NCBI GenBank assembly: GCA_963971405.1
Contig: OZ020484.1
Span: forward strand, 28,480,770 to 28,544,769
Source of the DNA: Psococerastis gibbosa
Taxonomy: Eukaryota; Arthropoda; Insecta; Psocodea; Psocidae
DNA: 64,000 nucleotides
Reading direction: 5' to 3'
Each line of letters opens with the position of its first letter. The first letter of the stretch is position 1. The notes under the pieces were generated by a model. The model had not been told where the DNA came from. It saw only the letters and a list, made by a program, of their open reading frames with translations, and made no database searches. This document shows positions 24,436 to 36,309 of this stretch, one piece after another. The position numbers were made by a program, and so were the translations under genes.

Positions 24436-24836
24436 TAAGGCGCGGTTTCCACCGACCGGCTAGGGCTAAATACAAAAACGGTGACGTGGTAACAGACATT
24501 CAAGACTTAGGCGGGGTTTCCACCGACCTCGCATTGCAGAATGCAAATGACATTGACGGAAATGTTTGTTTTACTCTATGCCATAGTTAAAATTGATCAA
24601 TGATCATAGAGTAAAATCAAAACAAACTAAAATTAAAAAATGGCGTCATGGGATATGTTAATTACAAACATTTTAATAGATTTCTATAAAAAGAAAAACA
24701 AACATTTCCGTCAATGTCATTTGCATTCTGCAATGCGAGGTCGGTGAAAACCCCGCCTAAGTCTTGAATGTCTGTTAATTACCACGCCACCGTATTTGTA
24801 TTTAGCCCTAGCCGGTCGGTGGAATCCCCGCCTAAG
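24436..24836. mobile_element. Family E long fold-back element, copy 3
   Basis: Same design as 16384-16772: outer ends GGCGCGGTTTCCACCGACC and GGTCGGTGGAATCCCCGCC, a shared GTGACGTGGTAACAGACATT core, a nested TTAGGCGGGGTTTCCACC and an AT-rich loop containing ATTGATCAATGATCAT. The right arm has a small insertion. Confidence 0.8.
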
Positions 24837-25179
24837 TCAACACCTCACTCCACAGTCCACGTGCAAGGAACCAGTTACAACCAGATGGGCAACCACTGGA
24901 CCCGGAGAACCTGATTCCGAGTTATCCTCGCAACTCGCGGATTCACATCATTGGACACAGTCTGTATAGGTGGTACAAAAGCACAACACAATGGGCAATG
25001 CTGTTCTACAATAATGGGGAGAAAAAATTAATCAGTTGACGTTCGTTTTATTAGTTTTATTGAAGAACTGACCTCGAATTTTGTACTGCTCTACTAAGGC
25101 TTATGTATCAAGCAAATGGCAAGATATCAAAATCTAAAAAGGACGTTAAATCCATTTTTACTGCCTCCTACAGGCAAGG

Positions 25180-25330
25180 TGATGGAGCGTGCGTGTACTT
25201 GTGTGAGTCTACACATCTTGCGATCGAAGACGTTTCGTAACTCGACATTTACCTATTACGTTAAATAGTACGGCGGTCAATTCATTAAATTGTTTCAATA
25301 CGATTAATCTTTTTTTTTTCAAAAAAAGGT
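25180..25330. repeat. Repeat M, copy 1
   Basis: Shares TGCGATCG, CGTAACTC, a central AATTGTTT and ATAATCTTTTTTTT-like end with 45850-46000. The origin is unknown. Confidence 0.5.
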
Positions 25331-25404
25331 CAGAAATTAAAATTCGTAATACCAACACTTTTATTTTTTAGATACGCAGTCAGGACATGAAGAGTGTAGG
25401 ATAT

Positions 25405-25606
25405 GTAGAGTGGTGGTACGGACTCTGACTTTCACCCGAAAGGTTATTGATTCGAGTCCTACACTTCCTACATTTTCTGGCCATGCTTCGGAGGGCATGT
25501 AAAGCAGGCGGTTCCGGGCCTTCCTTGTTGAGTGTAAGAGAGGGCTTTATAGCCCTAACTCCGCTAGGTTGGCTTAGTAGTAAAACAAAAAGTCTTTATT
25601 TATTTA
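25405..25606 (+). mobile_element. tRNA-derived SINE, copy 2
   Basis: B box GATTCGAGTCC at 25449-25459, the same body as copy 1, and a tail reading AAAGTCTTTATTTATTTA. This is the best preserved of the three. Confidence 0.82.
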
Positions 25607-26096
25607 ATTATACGCGACCTGAAACGCATCTACCGTATCAATTTATCGCATCTCGAAAATAAAAATATTTGAGGGGGACAAAAGGCTTATAGTTTTAAAT
25701 ACTGTACTCCTCGTACCGTTTCCAAGAACAATAGCACATGCCACCTTGTATACTGTACGTAGAGCGCAATTAAAATTGAGCGCGGTTATTTCAGCAATAG
25801 ATTTTTTTTCTGCTTCTTGTATGGTGCATTTTATTGCGCTTGCGTCTACTGTATAATTATCACGCAAGGTTTAATTGTGGGTAACGGCAGTACACAAACA
25901 TTGCTATTGTCTACATCTGTTTCTGCGTAAAACGTAATAATTGAAATTGTTGTCGAGATGATCCTAGACTTTTCATTATAGACCTGTCATATTTTTTTTC
26001 ATCTTTATATTCAGTCTATGGTTATACCCTTATGACTTCGTGTAAAACGACAAAGTGCCTCATCTGAGAATAATGGCCATAGAGCGAGCATGCAGC

Positions 26097-26266
26097 CAAG
26101 GGCGGATTTTAGGGGGGGGGGGGGTCAGAGAAATAAATTAACTTACACTAGATAACAATGGATTTACAGCAGTGGGAATTAAAAATAATTATGTTTTTTA
26201 ATGTTATAATCCACTGAACCTACCCGCTGACCCCCCCCCCTAAATTGGAGGCAACATCCGCCCTTG
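26097..26266. mobile_element. hAT-like MITE with 8-bp target duplication
   Basis: Left CAAGGGCGGATTTTAGGGGG, right CCCCTAAATTGGAG...ATCCGCCCTTG, inverted with a small gap. The flanks are CATGCAGC (26089-26096) and CATGAAGC (26267-26274), an 8-bp duplication with one mismatch, as expected for hAT transposition. G/C runs lie beside both termini. Confidence 0.75.
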
Positions 26267-27626
26267 CATGAAGCCAAATTCGCGTACCAGCAGGTCCAAA
26301 ATAACAATGACTCCATTTAAAACAGGACTGAGTATCAACATAAATTGACAGAAACGTAAAACATAAATGGAGGGCCACCGAAGCCTTATTTAAGAAGGTC
26401 ACGATCACCCGAATAGGACATACTGTATACACGAACTACTACTGCGAATGTTCTGCAAATGAGAATCGCATGATGAGCATATTAAGATAGGGGATATAGG
26501 CAGTGACCTCGTTCAATCAATCAAGTATCCTACTAGTATAAGAAAATTAAAAAAAAAAATCATGTTTATTTTTAGTGGTATAATACAATAAATTTATATT
26601 TCCATTCAAAGTTAAATTACATTAATTATAATATGCTGCAGGGCTCAGCCCGTGTGCAGCTTTAATCCTATCATAAAACATTTCAGTGCGCTCCCGATAG
26701 CAGTTGACCGGCCGCATCACCCGACACTACTGTATTACCAGCACGCAAACAGACAATGCATTTTAGACGACACCAGCACTAGTAGTCTAATTCATCAAGA
26801 ATCACTGATTAATAGGGGCAAGGGGGTAACCTGCAGGAAAATCCTCAAGTTCTTTATCGAATGTAAAAATCTACCAGTAATTGAATAACCACCATCTTTG
26901 CTATTAATATAGACTACACAGCAAAAACTTAGTCAGGAAAATGTTAACTTACCTTTCTAATACAGATTAACTAATGCGTAGCTATTCAAAATTTTGAAAT
27001 AAACTGTGACAGACTCCACCAATTTGAGTTCAAATGTTGAGGCAGTACGAAGTGCCCAACATGCCGGATCAACCTGGCAAATAAGCCATAAGAAGAGGCA
27101 ACGTACAACCCGCGCTCGCAAACAACGGTCTTATGAAGGCAACCTGTACGTATTGGCTCGAGAGACTACTGGCGAATAACAGCAAAATTCAAGTTTTCAG
27201 TCTGAGCCAACTCGGTGGACTCAAACTCAAACAGTTAAATACCAGAAGAAAGTACACTAAAATTATCTTATCAATCGATCCCCCACTACTGGCAATGTCA
27301 AGTAACGGCTGGTTCTGTGAGAAATCCGGCAGGGTGGAATTAAATACAACACGTGGTTTAATTTGTGGGTAAACTGGAATTCCCGAGATATATTTGAAGG
27401 GCACACGAGCGAACAAGGTTATGAAATTATTGATGTTTACTAGACTGCTCTTGTTTCATATTAAGTCTAGTATAGTTACATAGTATAGTGTACAGTAAGC
27501 AGTTTGCCGAAACCCATCGTACCAACCCCACTCAAAACGACAGTATTGTATTACAAACAAACATAACGCATAACCCCCAAAGGGCGTAGCGTTATGATTA
27601 AAAAGTAAAGTATAGTATATTTCCAA

Positions 27627-28390
27627 AACATGCTTTCCTATTTATCTATTAGTATAGGTACCATGGATAATAATTGTCCCATAGTTAAATATCGGCTGCC
27701 AATAGATTTTCCATAGCCTTGAGCACTGGATAGATCAATGGCACTATTGCATAGTATAACATGGGGAGCAGGCCATTTATATAATACTACACAATTATAA
27801 TGGTGTGGTACGCAATGCATTGGGGCTCGGATTATCCATATCTTCAAAAAATATTTTTTTCTTCAAGCCCAAAACCTTGCTTTGGAAAGCACCCTGTTCC
27901 ATTTGTTACTCTATTTACCCCCTACAACATACGGGAAGTTAAAAAACATCGACAGAAGGGTTCCTCAGAAAAATTATTTTTTTTAGCGATTTTTCATGAA
28001 AATGTATTTTTTTGGACCTGAACCATACTATCAAGGGATGCGCCCTAGGTAGTGGGTTTTGTTTAAATTAATAAGTACCGGTACTACAATATTATGTGAA
28101 TTTAAAACAAATCGTTGACGCCGTTTTTTTAGAAAAAATGTTTTTTTTGTCGTTTTTGGAGAATAAACCCCCACAAAGTGAAGTTATCATAAAAAAAATT
28201 ACACTTGAACAATATTTTTGTTATAACCTAGGCCTATATGCCGATTTTCATCAAATGCTATCAAGTAGGATGGCCCCGAATCGAGTTACAAACAGACTTT
28301 TTTGTAAAAAACACTATTTTGGACTCCTGGGACCTCACTTATACATACGTTGGGACCTCGAAATCGATCATTTGGGCCATCTCTTTTAAA
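27627..28390 (-). mobile_element. Family A element, diverged copy 3
   Basis: Opens ATGCTTTCCTATTTATC and keeps the family blocks (AAAGCACCCTGTTCC, TTTTTCATGAAAAT, CCTGGGACCTC). The microsatellite is lost. It ends about 180 bp before the SDF4 start codon, so it may supply part of the SDF4 upstream region. Confidence 0.6.
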
Positions 28391-28567
28391 TAATGGCGGG
28401 AGAATGAAATGGATGGGTGAGAATAGCGCGGGAGAAAGTTCCATGTACGCAAGTTATTGATTTCTCCAGTTGACATTTGCTGGCGTTGTGTTTGTGTTCC
28501 TTCTCTCATAGCATTTAAACCATTTTATGATCGCTTAAAGAGCTGTGGCCATGAAACTACGCCCTGT

Positions 28568-31500
28568 ATGATTGGAATGGTAAAGAACTCGTGTATTTTT
28601 CAAAAGTCAAAGGCTCTATTGGTGTCATACACATGCCAGAGATGGTCCGTTCTAGCACCGTTGATTGTTTACTTATTGCTCTTTGGCTTCGTCAAGCTTG
28701 CGTCGTTACCTCTTCGATCAAAGACAGCACAAGTCGTGGAACCTCAGCTTATTCCAGTGCCGGCAGTTGACATTGGAAAAATTACCGATTTGGGGAGTAA
28801 TTCTGATGTTAAATCCGATCCCTATAAACTTTTGGAGGATATTTTTCACAGGTAAAGTCTTTATAAAATTGACCTTGCATTGTAATATTGACAAGATGAT
28901 TACAGTAGGCCTACCTACATAAAATTTGGTTGCCCCTGGATCATCTCTAAATCTGACAATTTATTTTTTAATTGATTAGAAATTTATTTTATAGAATTTA
29001 TATATAACAGCTGTATTTATTATCCCTACAAAGAAATCTTAATGTTTAGGCCAATATAAGGTAAAGTATACCGTACCTAAATTCCAGTATAGGGATATGA
29101 TACACAGTCTCAAAATACAATACTTAGGCTACCACACCTTAACTACAAATTCTATGAAGTATTATTTCGTATAATACGTAAAGGGTACATACGAATACAT
29201 TTCATAAATCAAATACTAGTACTAGTACTAGTACTAGTATGATTACAATTATTGATTTTTAACGTTACGTTATATTTTTAATCTGATTACTTTCAAAAAT
29301 ACCTATTATTTCTGTGTTAGGCATATATACAATACATAGTATATAGTAGATATAGGTATAGTAGGCTATGTCGTACAATAATACAACAGGTATAAAGTTC
29401 AGGTAAACATCCAACCATCACAATTATTGATTTAAATCAATAAGCCGTGCAAGTTTGGTTTATCAGTCAAATACGATGTCCGCAATAAAAAAATGTTGTA
29501 ATTTTAGAGCCGATGTCAATGGCGATAACTTACTCAGCACAACTGAGCTAGGGGACTGGATAGACAAAAAGACTCAAGAGCACATCCACAACGCAATGAT
29601 GGAGAATTACGGATTGTTCTCCAGTATAGACCGGGATCCACGCAATGGTAAGTAAAATGCATGCATGTACACGATAGACTGGAGAGGATACTTTTTGTGA
29701 AACAAAATAGTACACTTCCAATGACAATAACTAAACATAGTGCAAAAAGTGCGAGGAAATCCTCGTCCGAATCCACTTCAATGCATTAAAGGCAAGCCTC
29801 AGCTTGCCCATTGTCAATTTCGATCCGGAGTAAGTCTCTATGGGGACACGCCATCACCAAAAGCAACACCAAAACATTTTACTATTAACGTCCAAACACC
29901 AGCAATGAGGGGAAAGTTTGAGATGAACTCTCCTGAGTGTAGGAGGGTGGTTGCAGACTGTGTTTTCTTTTATAAGTTGATTAACAGTCATCTGGACTGT
30001 CCTTCTATACTCGAAAGAGTTTACCAAGAACACAAGATCGAAAAATTTGTTGCCAACTCTACGTGTAAGTCACCGCTTGGTATAGGATAATTGGGGTTAT
30101 AAGCAAACTCAATGATCCTGACCCATTTGCACTGAGCTTAACATCCTTCAGGGCAGCTATCTTGGGCATTATAAGTAGGCCTGCGCCGTGGGGTGAATTG
30201 TTGTTTTATAGGTAGTTTTTTTTTTTAAGCCTTTCTGTGTATTTTTTGGTTGCGTGTGAATTGTACTGTACCATTGTAAGTGTCAACGTTGTAGATCTGT
30301 TCTGTTGGTAGCTCAAATAAAGACTATTATTATTATTAAAATTCAATCGGGCACGGAGCTTGCACTCAGGAACCCCCTTCAGAATTACTATAATAATAAT
30401 AATAACAATATGGGAAATTTAGGATATTAAAACTCACAAACTGCTGGCGCTCCTCTAACTCACAATTTTTAATTATTTCCCAGTGGAAATACCTGCCAGA
30501 TTACAACACGGCCGTTAAAAACATCAGAGCAGTCATTGTACAATAATTGGTAAAGAACTACACCAAGAAATGGAAGGATGAGGTGTGAGACTCGAGATAA
30601 AAGGGCCCACCTAACCCCAATGGGTACCTTACTTTCATCGGTAGAGGGAAAACGCGGCTGTCGGACATAATGCAAACCACAACATCCCCAATAGTGATGT
30701 GGTCAAGAGAGGGGCGTAGACCCGCAATGGGTTGTTGTCGTGCCACGACTTTTGTATGTTTGTTAAAAAACATCATTACCAGAACATCATTACACGAACC
30801 ATCCTCGTATCCCCAACAAGAGTTCTATATAGAAGAGATGAGACAGTCAAGCCCGCCAGAAATATTTTTTTAATCCTGTGGCCACCTACTACTTCTTTTC
30901 AATGGCTGGTCATAGGAGATGTCGCGGATGGCCCCCGAAATTCTAAACTATCTTCTTGGCAGGAAGAGAATGTCCCATCTCTCCTATGTAAAGAACTCTA
31001 ACCCCAACAGCAAATATTGTATTGACATTATGATTTCAGGAGTGGTGTCATGGAAGGAGTATCATAAATATTTCCTGCAGCAGCACGGGTTTTCATCGGA
31101 CTACGCTGACCGGCACGACAGGAAACATTCTGGACTGAGCAGGACTCTGAGAGAAGCCATAATGAGGGACAAAGCTGCATGGAGCGAGACAGCCAAATCG
31201 GACCCCGAACACCTCACAGTTGACGAATTTTTAGCCTTCCGCCACCCTGAATCCAGTCATGCAACCATTCTCGGTCTAGTTGAAGAGCTCATTGAGAAAT
31301 TTGGTAAGAGGGACATGGACGGATACAGATATGTACATATATGTCTATTTGAGGCAGGAGTCAACCAAATTGCGTGAGTCACCCAATTCTCCTTTTTAAG
31401 AAAAGAAAAAAACGTGAGCACAAAATAGAAAATATTGTCTTCTTTTCTTCCAGAACCCTGTTTGTACAAGTGCCATTTATAATAAACTTCACGCGTCAAT

Positions 31501-34500
31501 TGATTTTCCATCTGTTTCCAATTAAGTAATTGATCTCACTATTACATACTCTTGCCACTTGAAAGAACCGGTCCGAGTTTACTCGATAGAGAAAATGAGT
31601 AATTTCGTAGCAAATAATTTTCCTATAGTTAAATTTCGGATATCTCAGGGGGGGGGGGGGGTTGTCCACCTGACGTCACTGGAGGTGAGGTAAATTCCAA
31701 CACCAACACATTACCACACAGTTATAATGATAGGGCCCGTCATTCATTTGAACGTAAATTTTCCATAATATAAAAAAAAAAAATTGCACTAAACCAAATA
31801 GTTTTTTGGGAAAGCAACCTGTCCGGTTGCGTTACTCAATTTAATACCTAAAAAATGCCTGAAACTAGGAATCATCGATAGAAAGATTTTACAGAAAAAT
31901 TATTTTTTAGTCAGTTTCCATTAAAATTTAGTTATTTTTATTTTTTTACCCCACAAGCAAACTATCAAGGGGCAAGCGACCCCCGGCATGTTATTAAAAT
32001 TAATAACGACTACAATATATGTGAATTTAAAAGAAATCGTTGGAGCCGTTTTTGAGAAATAATTTTTTTAGACGTTTTGAGAATGAGAAATTTTGACCAA
32101 CACAAAGCTTTCCTTAAATTTACTACGTATAAATTGGAAAGAAGAAGACGTACCTGTTAATACATCCGGATTTTCAATGGAATATTCTCAGCAATAGCTG
32201 CTATCATGGAAGCATGCCCCACTCCTCTGAAAAAATAAAGTAGGTAGGCTAAGAAAGGTGACAAACTGCATAAATACAATTATTATCAATTCCATCCGCA
32301 CCTTCAACTCGCCGACGAAAGTGAAAATAATAAATGTACAGTGTGATCAAAATGAACAACGATTAACAGACATTATAGATCTAAAGTACAGTCATGGATA
32401 ATATAACATCAGAAACAAACAAAAACGTCGTTCTTATATACCCCGTCCCATACTTAACTTGCATTTATTACTAATTAAAATTTTAGTTGAATTGCGTAAC
32501 ACACTACCCAATTTAAGAGCTATTGAATTTAGATGAATTACAGGAGGGGACTAGTAAATGCCCCATTCACATGGGACAAGCCTAATTATCATAGTGGCAA
32601 AATTGTCGGCGAGTATATAATTGAAAACCATGGATTGGAATTCATTTTATGGCTTGTCTCGCTAGACTGACCAATCCTTCAATGAGGGCCTCAACACACC
32701 TAAATACGGGCAGCTGAAGCGAAAAACATCATTTCCTTCCCTTCCATTTCCCATTTCTTTCCGCAGATCGCGATGGTGACGACGTGTTGACAGAAGATGA
32801 GTTCTCAAGTCTGCAAACTTATGGAGAAACGCCAAGACTTCTCAGTCCAGTCGAAGAGGAGCGAAGGAAGGAGTTCCGCGAGGCTATAGACGTCAGCAAA
32901 GATGGGCAAGCTTCACGGCATGAGCTGCTGGTGAGCCTATAAAATCTGCTTGAATAGAATTTTTTAGCTTTCTGGAGCCGGTTAAAATAATGGAACTGTC
33001 TCAATTAAAAATTCATAGTGGATGTAAAATGGAAGTTCGTCACCTGTTGTAGGCTACCATATTATGTAACAAAATTCAACTCTGAAGTAGAATTTTTGAA
33101 GGGAATTTATAGGCCATATCATGTTCTCCCAAGGGTCAATTAAAATAGGTTATACCTGATTAGCGCAAACTAATGTTCGCCTGCTAATAAACAAGATATT
33201 TCAAATTTGTTTCATTTCAAATTATTTTTGTTACGAGGAAGCTGACCCCAAAATCTCTTATATTATTTAACTTCATATAAGAAGTTATGAACATTTAGTC
33301 CATTCAGAGGTATTCCTCTGCTTTAAAAGATTTGGATAATCATAGCAATTTGGACCATAGAGATTGCTGCTCCGAAGTCGGGCTCATGCCAATCCACTGT
33401 CTCAGGTTTTTCAACCAGGATGGTCTTCTTCGGGAGCCCTCAGTCCTTTTATCTCTCCTTGGATATTACATGCAGAAGGCGATACTTTTCGTTTCTCATA
33501 ACATGGCGGAAGTATGTTAGTTTCCGTTTCTTAACCGTCAGCAGTAACTCACTTCTGCATCCATTCGCCTCAGGACTTCAGTGACATTAGGTACACGATC
33601 TCCCCAGGACTTGCGTAGCATTCGTCTGTGTAACCACATCTCAAATGAGGTCTATTTCATAAAGAGTACTTCAATGCATTTTTTAGTCTTGCTGCAGTGA
33701 TTTTTTTCGTTAAACGCATAGGGGACGGAAATTTATCGAATTATCAAATTAGTGGAAAGATTATAGCACCAAAACTTAAAATTACCTAATAATATGGTAA
33801 ATGAAGTAATCCTCTACGAAGTGAACAGACCAAATCTTTATAACTTGCGTATTAAACTTCTTAAAAAATGTAAACTACCAGATTGTGTGGTCATCCAAGG
33901 GTAGTGGCATTGTATATTGCCTTATTTTTTTGGTTTTGCTTGTGTAAACTATGTTGTTTCACATTCAAAAATAGTTATGTCACTACATAGTCAGTTGTTT
34001 TGAAACATCGGCCTTTTCACTGCTCACTGCATTCAATAGTTACAATATTTTTCAATGTAGACCATTAGCATTTAGCATTGAGAGAGATTCGATCTCGGAG
34101 AGAGAAATGCTGTACGAAAATCAAATATCTCTTAAATTAAATGACCAGAAAAATTGATAATTCATGGGATATTTGATTTTGGCTCATTTTAAAGCAGAAT
34201 GCTCAGTATTTTTTTTTTTTTTTTTTTGATTTGTAAAAAAAACAGATTTAGTTTTATAGTCTATGCTGTACGTACGCACCTATTGTGCATTGGTCGACAG
34301 TATCCAGCTGCATTGATGACTAAATCTATCCATAAACATACTTGTACCTATAGCATAATATTTGGAGACTATCGACTATCAAGATGTAGTTAAGGGCAAA
34401 TGGTGTCCCCCACTTTCCATTTTTACCAATTAAGTATAATTTCTTATGAAATATCGATCGCAGAGTCATAAATGAGAGTCATAAACTATAAAATATAGCA

Positions 34501-35148
34501 CGCTTTGATGTACATTGTGCAGCCGTCACTAACACCAGTTATTGACTTGATTTGTAAAAAAAAATAACGGTCACTGATGATGAAGAACCAGTAGAATCCG
34601 GGCTGGTGCGCCCATCAGCCCGGATTCTACTGGTTTTTCATTCGACTCCGGCCGTGAAAGCCTTTGCAGTTACATTGGTCACTGATGATATCAGGTCGAG
34701 TTCCATAACTGCGGCTAATCGGTTTTAGCCACGGCCACATACTACAATGTATCAAAATGAAAAGAACCATTTCTCTTCTAGTACTTTATGTCATCTGAGA
34801 TATGACTGAGTAATTTTATGAGAAATTTCCCTTTGAGCCAATAAAGAAAAATTGGAAATGCGAGGGGGGTCCATTTGCTCTTAGCCTTTTTAATGTGCAC
34901 TTCGGGCATTTAGATAAACAAACATTTATTTTCAAAAGTAAGTGTGCTGTAATGCTTTAAATCTGTTCCAGATGTACTTGGATCCAAAAAACCCACGCCA
35001 CGCAAAAGAAGAATCCGAAACCCTGGTTATCATGGCAGATGTAGACCATGACGGCAACTTATCCCTCCAAGAAGTACTTCAAAAGGCTGACCTCTTTTTG
35101 GGCAGCAAGATGGTGGACACAGCCACAAGCTTTCACGATGAATTTTAA
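28568..35148 (+). CDS. SDF4: SDF4/Cab45-like secretory-pathway EF-hand protein
   Basis: Five exons: 28568-28851, 29508-29647, 31040-31303, 32767-32930, 34972-35148, in phase throughout; 342 aa from the first ATG (28568) or 339 from the next (28577). A hydrophobic segment with APLIVYLLLFGFVKLA follows the start and should act as signal peptide or anchor. EF-hand loops: DVNGDNLLSTTE, a second around DRDPRNGVVSWKE that is one residue long, a degenerate SDPEHLTVDEF, then DRDGDDVLTEDE, DVSKDGQASRHE and DVDHDGNLSLQE. The C-terminus is HDEF, a KDEL-type retrieval signal; Cab45 family members keep an H-x-E-F end and act as Golgi/ER luminal calcium binders that help sort secreted cargo. Exon-3 borders: see the NAGNAG finding. 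The exact start codon is not certain. Confidence 0.92.
29215..29240. repeat. (ACTAGT)n microsatellite
   Basis: About four perfect ACTAGT units in SDF4 intron 1. The unit is itself palindromic. Confidence 0.85.
29740..30337 (+). pseudogene. LINE 3' fragment in SDF4 intron 2
   Basis: A reading frame contains RRVVADCVFFYKLINSHLDC, which resembles the C-terminal region of insect LINE proteins (xDxxFLYKLxNxxxDC). It is followed by an AT-rich 3' UTR and a tail, CAAATAAAGACTATTATTAT. The frame opens with intron-like sequence and is not an SDF4 exon: splicing from 29647 to 31040 keeps the EF-hand protein intact. Confidence 0.65.
30822..31000. mobile_element. Family B MITE in SDF4 intron 2
   Basis: Left AGTTCTATATAGAAGAGATG, right AATGTCCCATCTCTCCTATG and AAAGAACTC. 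Interior GGCCACCT, GGTCATAGG and GATGGCCCC are as in the 35.7 and 38.1 kb copies. The right end is about 40 bp before exon 3. Confidence 0.75.
31562..32141 (-). mobile_element. Family A element, copy 4 with internal deletion
   Basis: Opens GAAAGAACCGGTCCGAG, contains a poly-G run at 31650-31661, and ends CTACGTATAAATTGGAAAG. About 240 bp, including the microsatellite, is missing relative to copies 1 and 2. It lies in SDF4 intron 3. Confidence 0.8.
32154..32226 (-). other. Exon-like segment antisense in SDF4 intron 3
   Basis: On the minus strand a TTTTTTCAG acceptor is followed by 73 bases and an AACAG|GTACGT donor. One frame reads GVGHASMIAAIAENIPLKIR and then MY and a stop. I do not recognise the peptide. 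It could be a captured gene fragment, a missed exon or chance. Confidence 0.2.
33300..33660 (-). pseudogene. LINE ORF2 C-terminal remnant in SDF4 intron 4
   Basis: On the minus strand, broken frames read RRMLRKSWGDRV, then EVLRRMD, then RRRPSWLKNLRQW. These are successive landmarks of the C-terminal part of insect LINE reverse transcriptases (RRMLRISW, LLHLI, GRRRxSWLKNLRxW). There are several stops and frameshifts, so it is old and inactive. Confidence 0.75.
34393..34888. mobile_element. Family L MITE in SDF4 intron 4
   Basis: Left AAGGGCAAATGGTGTCCCCC, right GGGGGGTCCATTTGCTCTTA: imperfect inverted termini. Internal blocks match 4048-4437. It contains the perfect hairpin at 34586-34635. 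Its right end is about 85 bp before exon 5. Confidence 0.65.
34586..34635. repeat. Perfect 20-bp-arm hairpin
   Basis: Arms AACCAGTAGAATCCGGGCTG and CAGCCCGGATTCTACTGGTT pair without mismatch around a 10-base loop. It sits in the middle of the family L element. Confidence 0.9.
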
Positions 35149-35337
35149 CCAAAGATTACAGACACTTTAGAAGCAACAATGAAGAAAAAACCATTTAAGA
35201 GACGCTCTAGTGACATTACTGCAGCAGTACTGCTGGGAGCCAGGTGTACATTAGAGTCTTTTTTTATATAAACTAAACCGCCTTTGAAATAATGGAAAGC
35301 ATTTTATATCGGTCTTAGCAGTAAGCTGACGGGTTTA

Positions 35338-35587
35338 TGTCCGGTACACACGGACGTTCGACGCTGAGAAATGTCATTGGAGCAAATGGGCTCAGTCGGT
35401 GCGAAACCACAGAATGTACGTCAAAATATTCCTATGTCGAGGGGAAAACCGTACGCCTGCGTAAGGTCAGCGTCAAGCCAGCGACAGAAATTTGCTGAAG
35501 TAGACTCTGACTTTGCACCTACCCATTTTCTACCAAGGTAAATTTCTCAGCGTCTGAGGCCGGTGTCGAGCGTCCGTGAGTATCAGC
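35338..35587. mobile_element. Family D MITE, copy 1
   Basis: Left GTCCGGTACACACGGACG, right GAGCGTCCGTGAGTATC. The internal CTGAAGTAGACTCTGACTTT and GAGCAAATGGGCT are shared with copies at 38.5, 39.3, 57.4 and 60.9 kb. A further loose internal fragment lies at 35600-35690. The GGCC-starting termini suggest PIF/Harbinger, tentatively. Confidence 0.65.
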
Positions 35588-35739
35588 CTTAGGGGAGGAC
35601 AGTGCACCAGCGGTAGATAAGCAGTGAAAAATCTGCTGAAGTAGACTCAGTGGTTTTGTACCAAACCATTTGCTCTAAATAGCACATCTCCAAGCAGTAT
35701 TGTCTTAATGACTGTATTAGGCACATGCTAGTCAATAGA

Positions 35740-35926
35740 GATGGAACAAGAGTTCTACATAAGAGAGATGGGACATTCGAGCGCCAAAAATATTTTCTTA
35801 AATCCTGGGGCCACCTGTGAAACGTTTTTTCAGCGGCAGGTCATAGGTAACGTGGCATCAGATGGGCCCCTGATACAAAAAAAGGTTTTTGGCGCACTCG
35901 AATGTCCCATCTCTTCTACATAGTAA
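35740..35926. mobile_element. Family B MITE, 35.7-kb copy
   Basis: Left GAGTTCTACATAAGAGAGAT and GGGACATTCGAGCGCC, right GGCGCACTCGAATGTCCCAT and CTCTTCTACATAG. The termini are about 35 bp and nearly perfect. Confidence 0.8.
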
Positions 35927-36309
35927 TCTAGGCGTAACTCCGGAGCTGGAGTTTCAAATGCTACCGTCTATCGCTAATCGAGCTGGTTTCCATTAAATTG
36001 CATGGCCGTATTGTTTGTTATATTTGAATCCACTAGATGCCGGCGCCACCCACCAGAGGATTCTTTTAGATGTCAATAGAGAACTTTCCCATGGAAATAA
36101 AAACAATGCTGCAAAATGCCCTCTTCTGGTATAGTGGTGAAATCTCAACGAGACGCCCATGCTTAACTTATCGTATAACTTCTTTTTGCATAGAAATACA
36201 AGTTTACTGAGTTGTTTCATTGAATTATAAAAATAGATTCTACGAGGAAAGTACTACCAGACCACGATAGGATGACATTTGAAGCACTTATAAAAGTCAG
36301 GTCATTTAG

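Larger units (their letters stand above)
17825..28567. other. 10.7-kb intergenic repeat region between divergent genes
   Basis: Between the 5' ends of the SLC5 gene (minus) and SDF4 (plus). No gene is supported. It holds one SINE pair, a satellite block, two fold-back elements, two family A copies, a family B copy, a hAT-like MITE and LINE remnants (listed separately). A GC-richer patch at about 18320-18620 and the 19080-20260 and 26280-27600 stretches show nothing recognisable. Several poly-G or poly-C runs (18943, 20304, 21577, 23239, 24160, 24297, 26112) are likely assembly weak points. Confidence 0.5.

Noticed and set aside
29740-30090. 116-codon frame as an extra SDF4 exon
   Set aside because: Splicing 29647 to 31040 keeps the EF-hand frame, and the segment reads as a LINE C-terminus with a retroelement tail.
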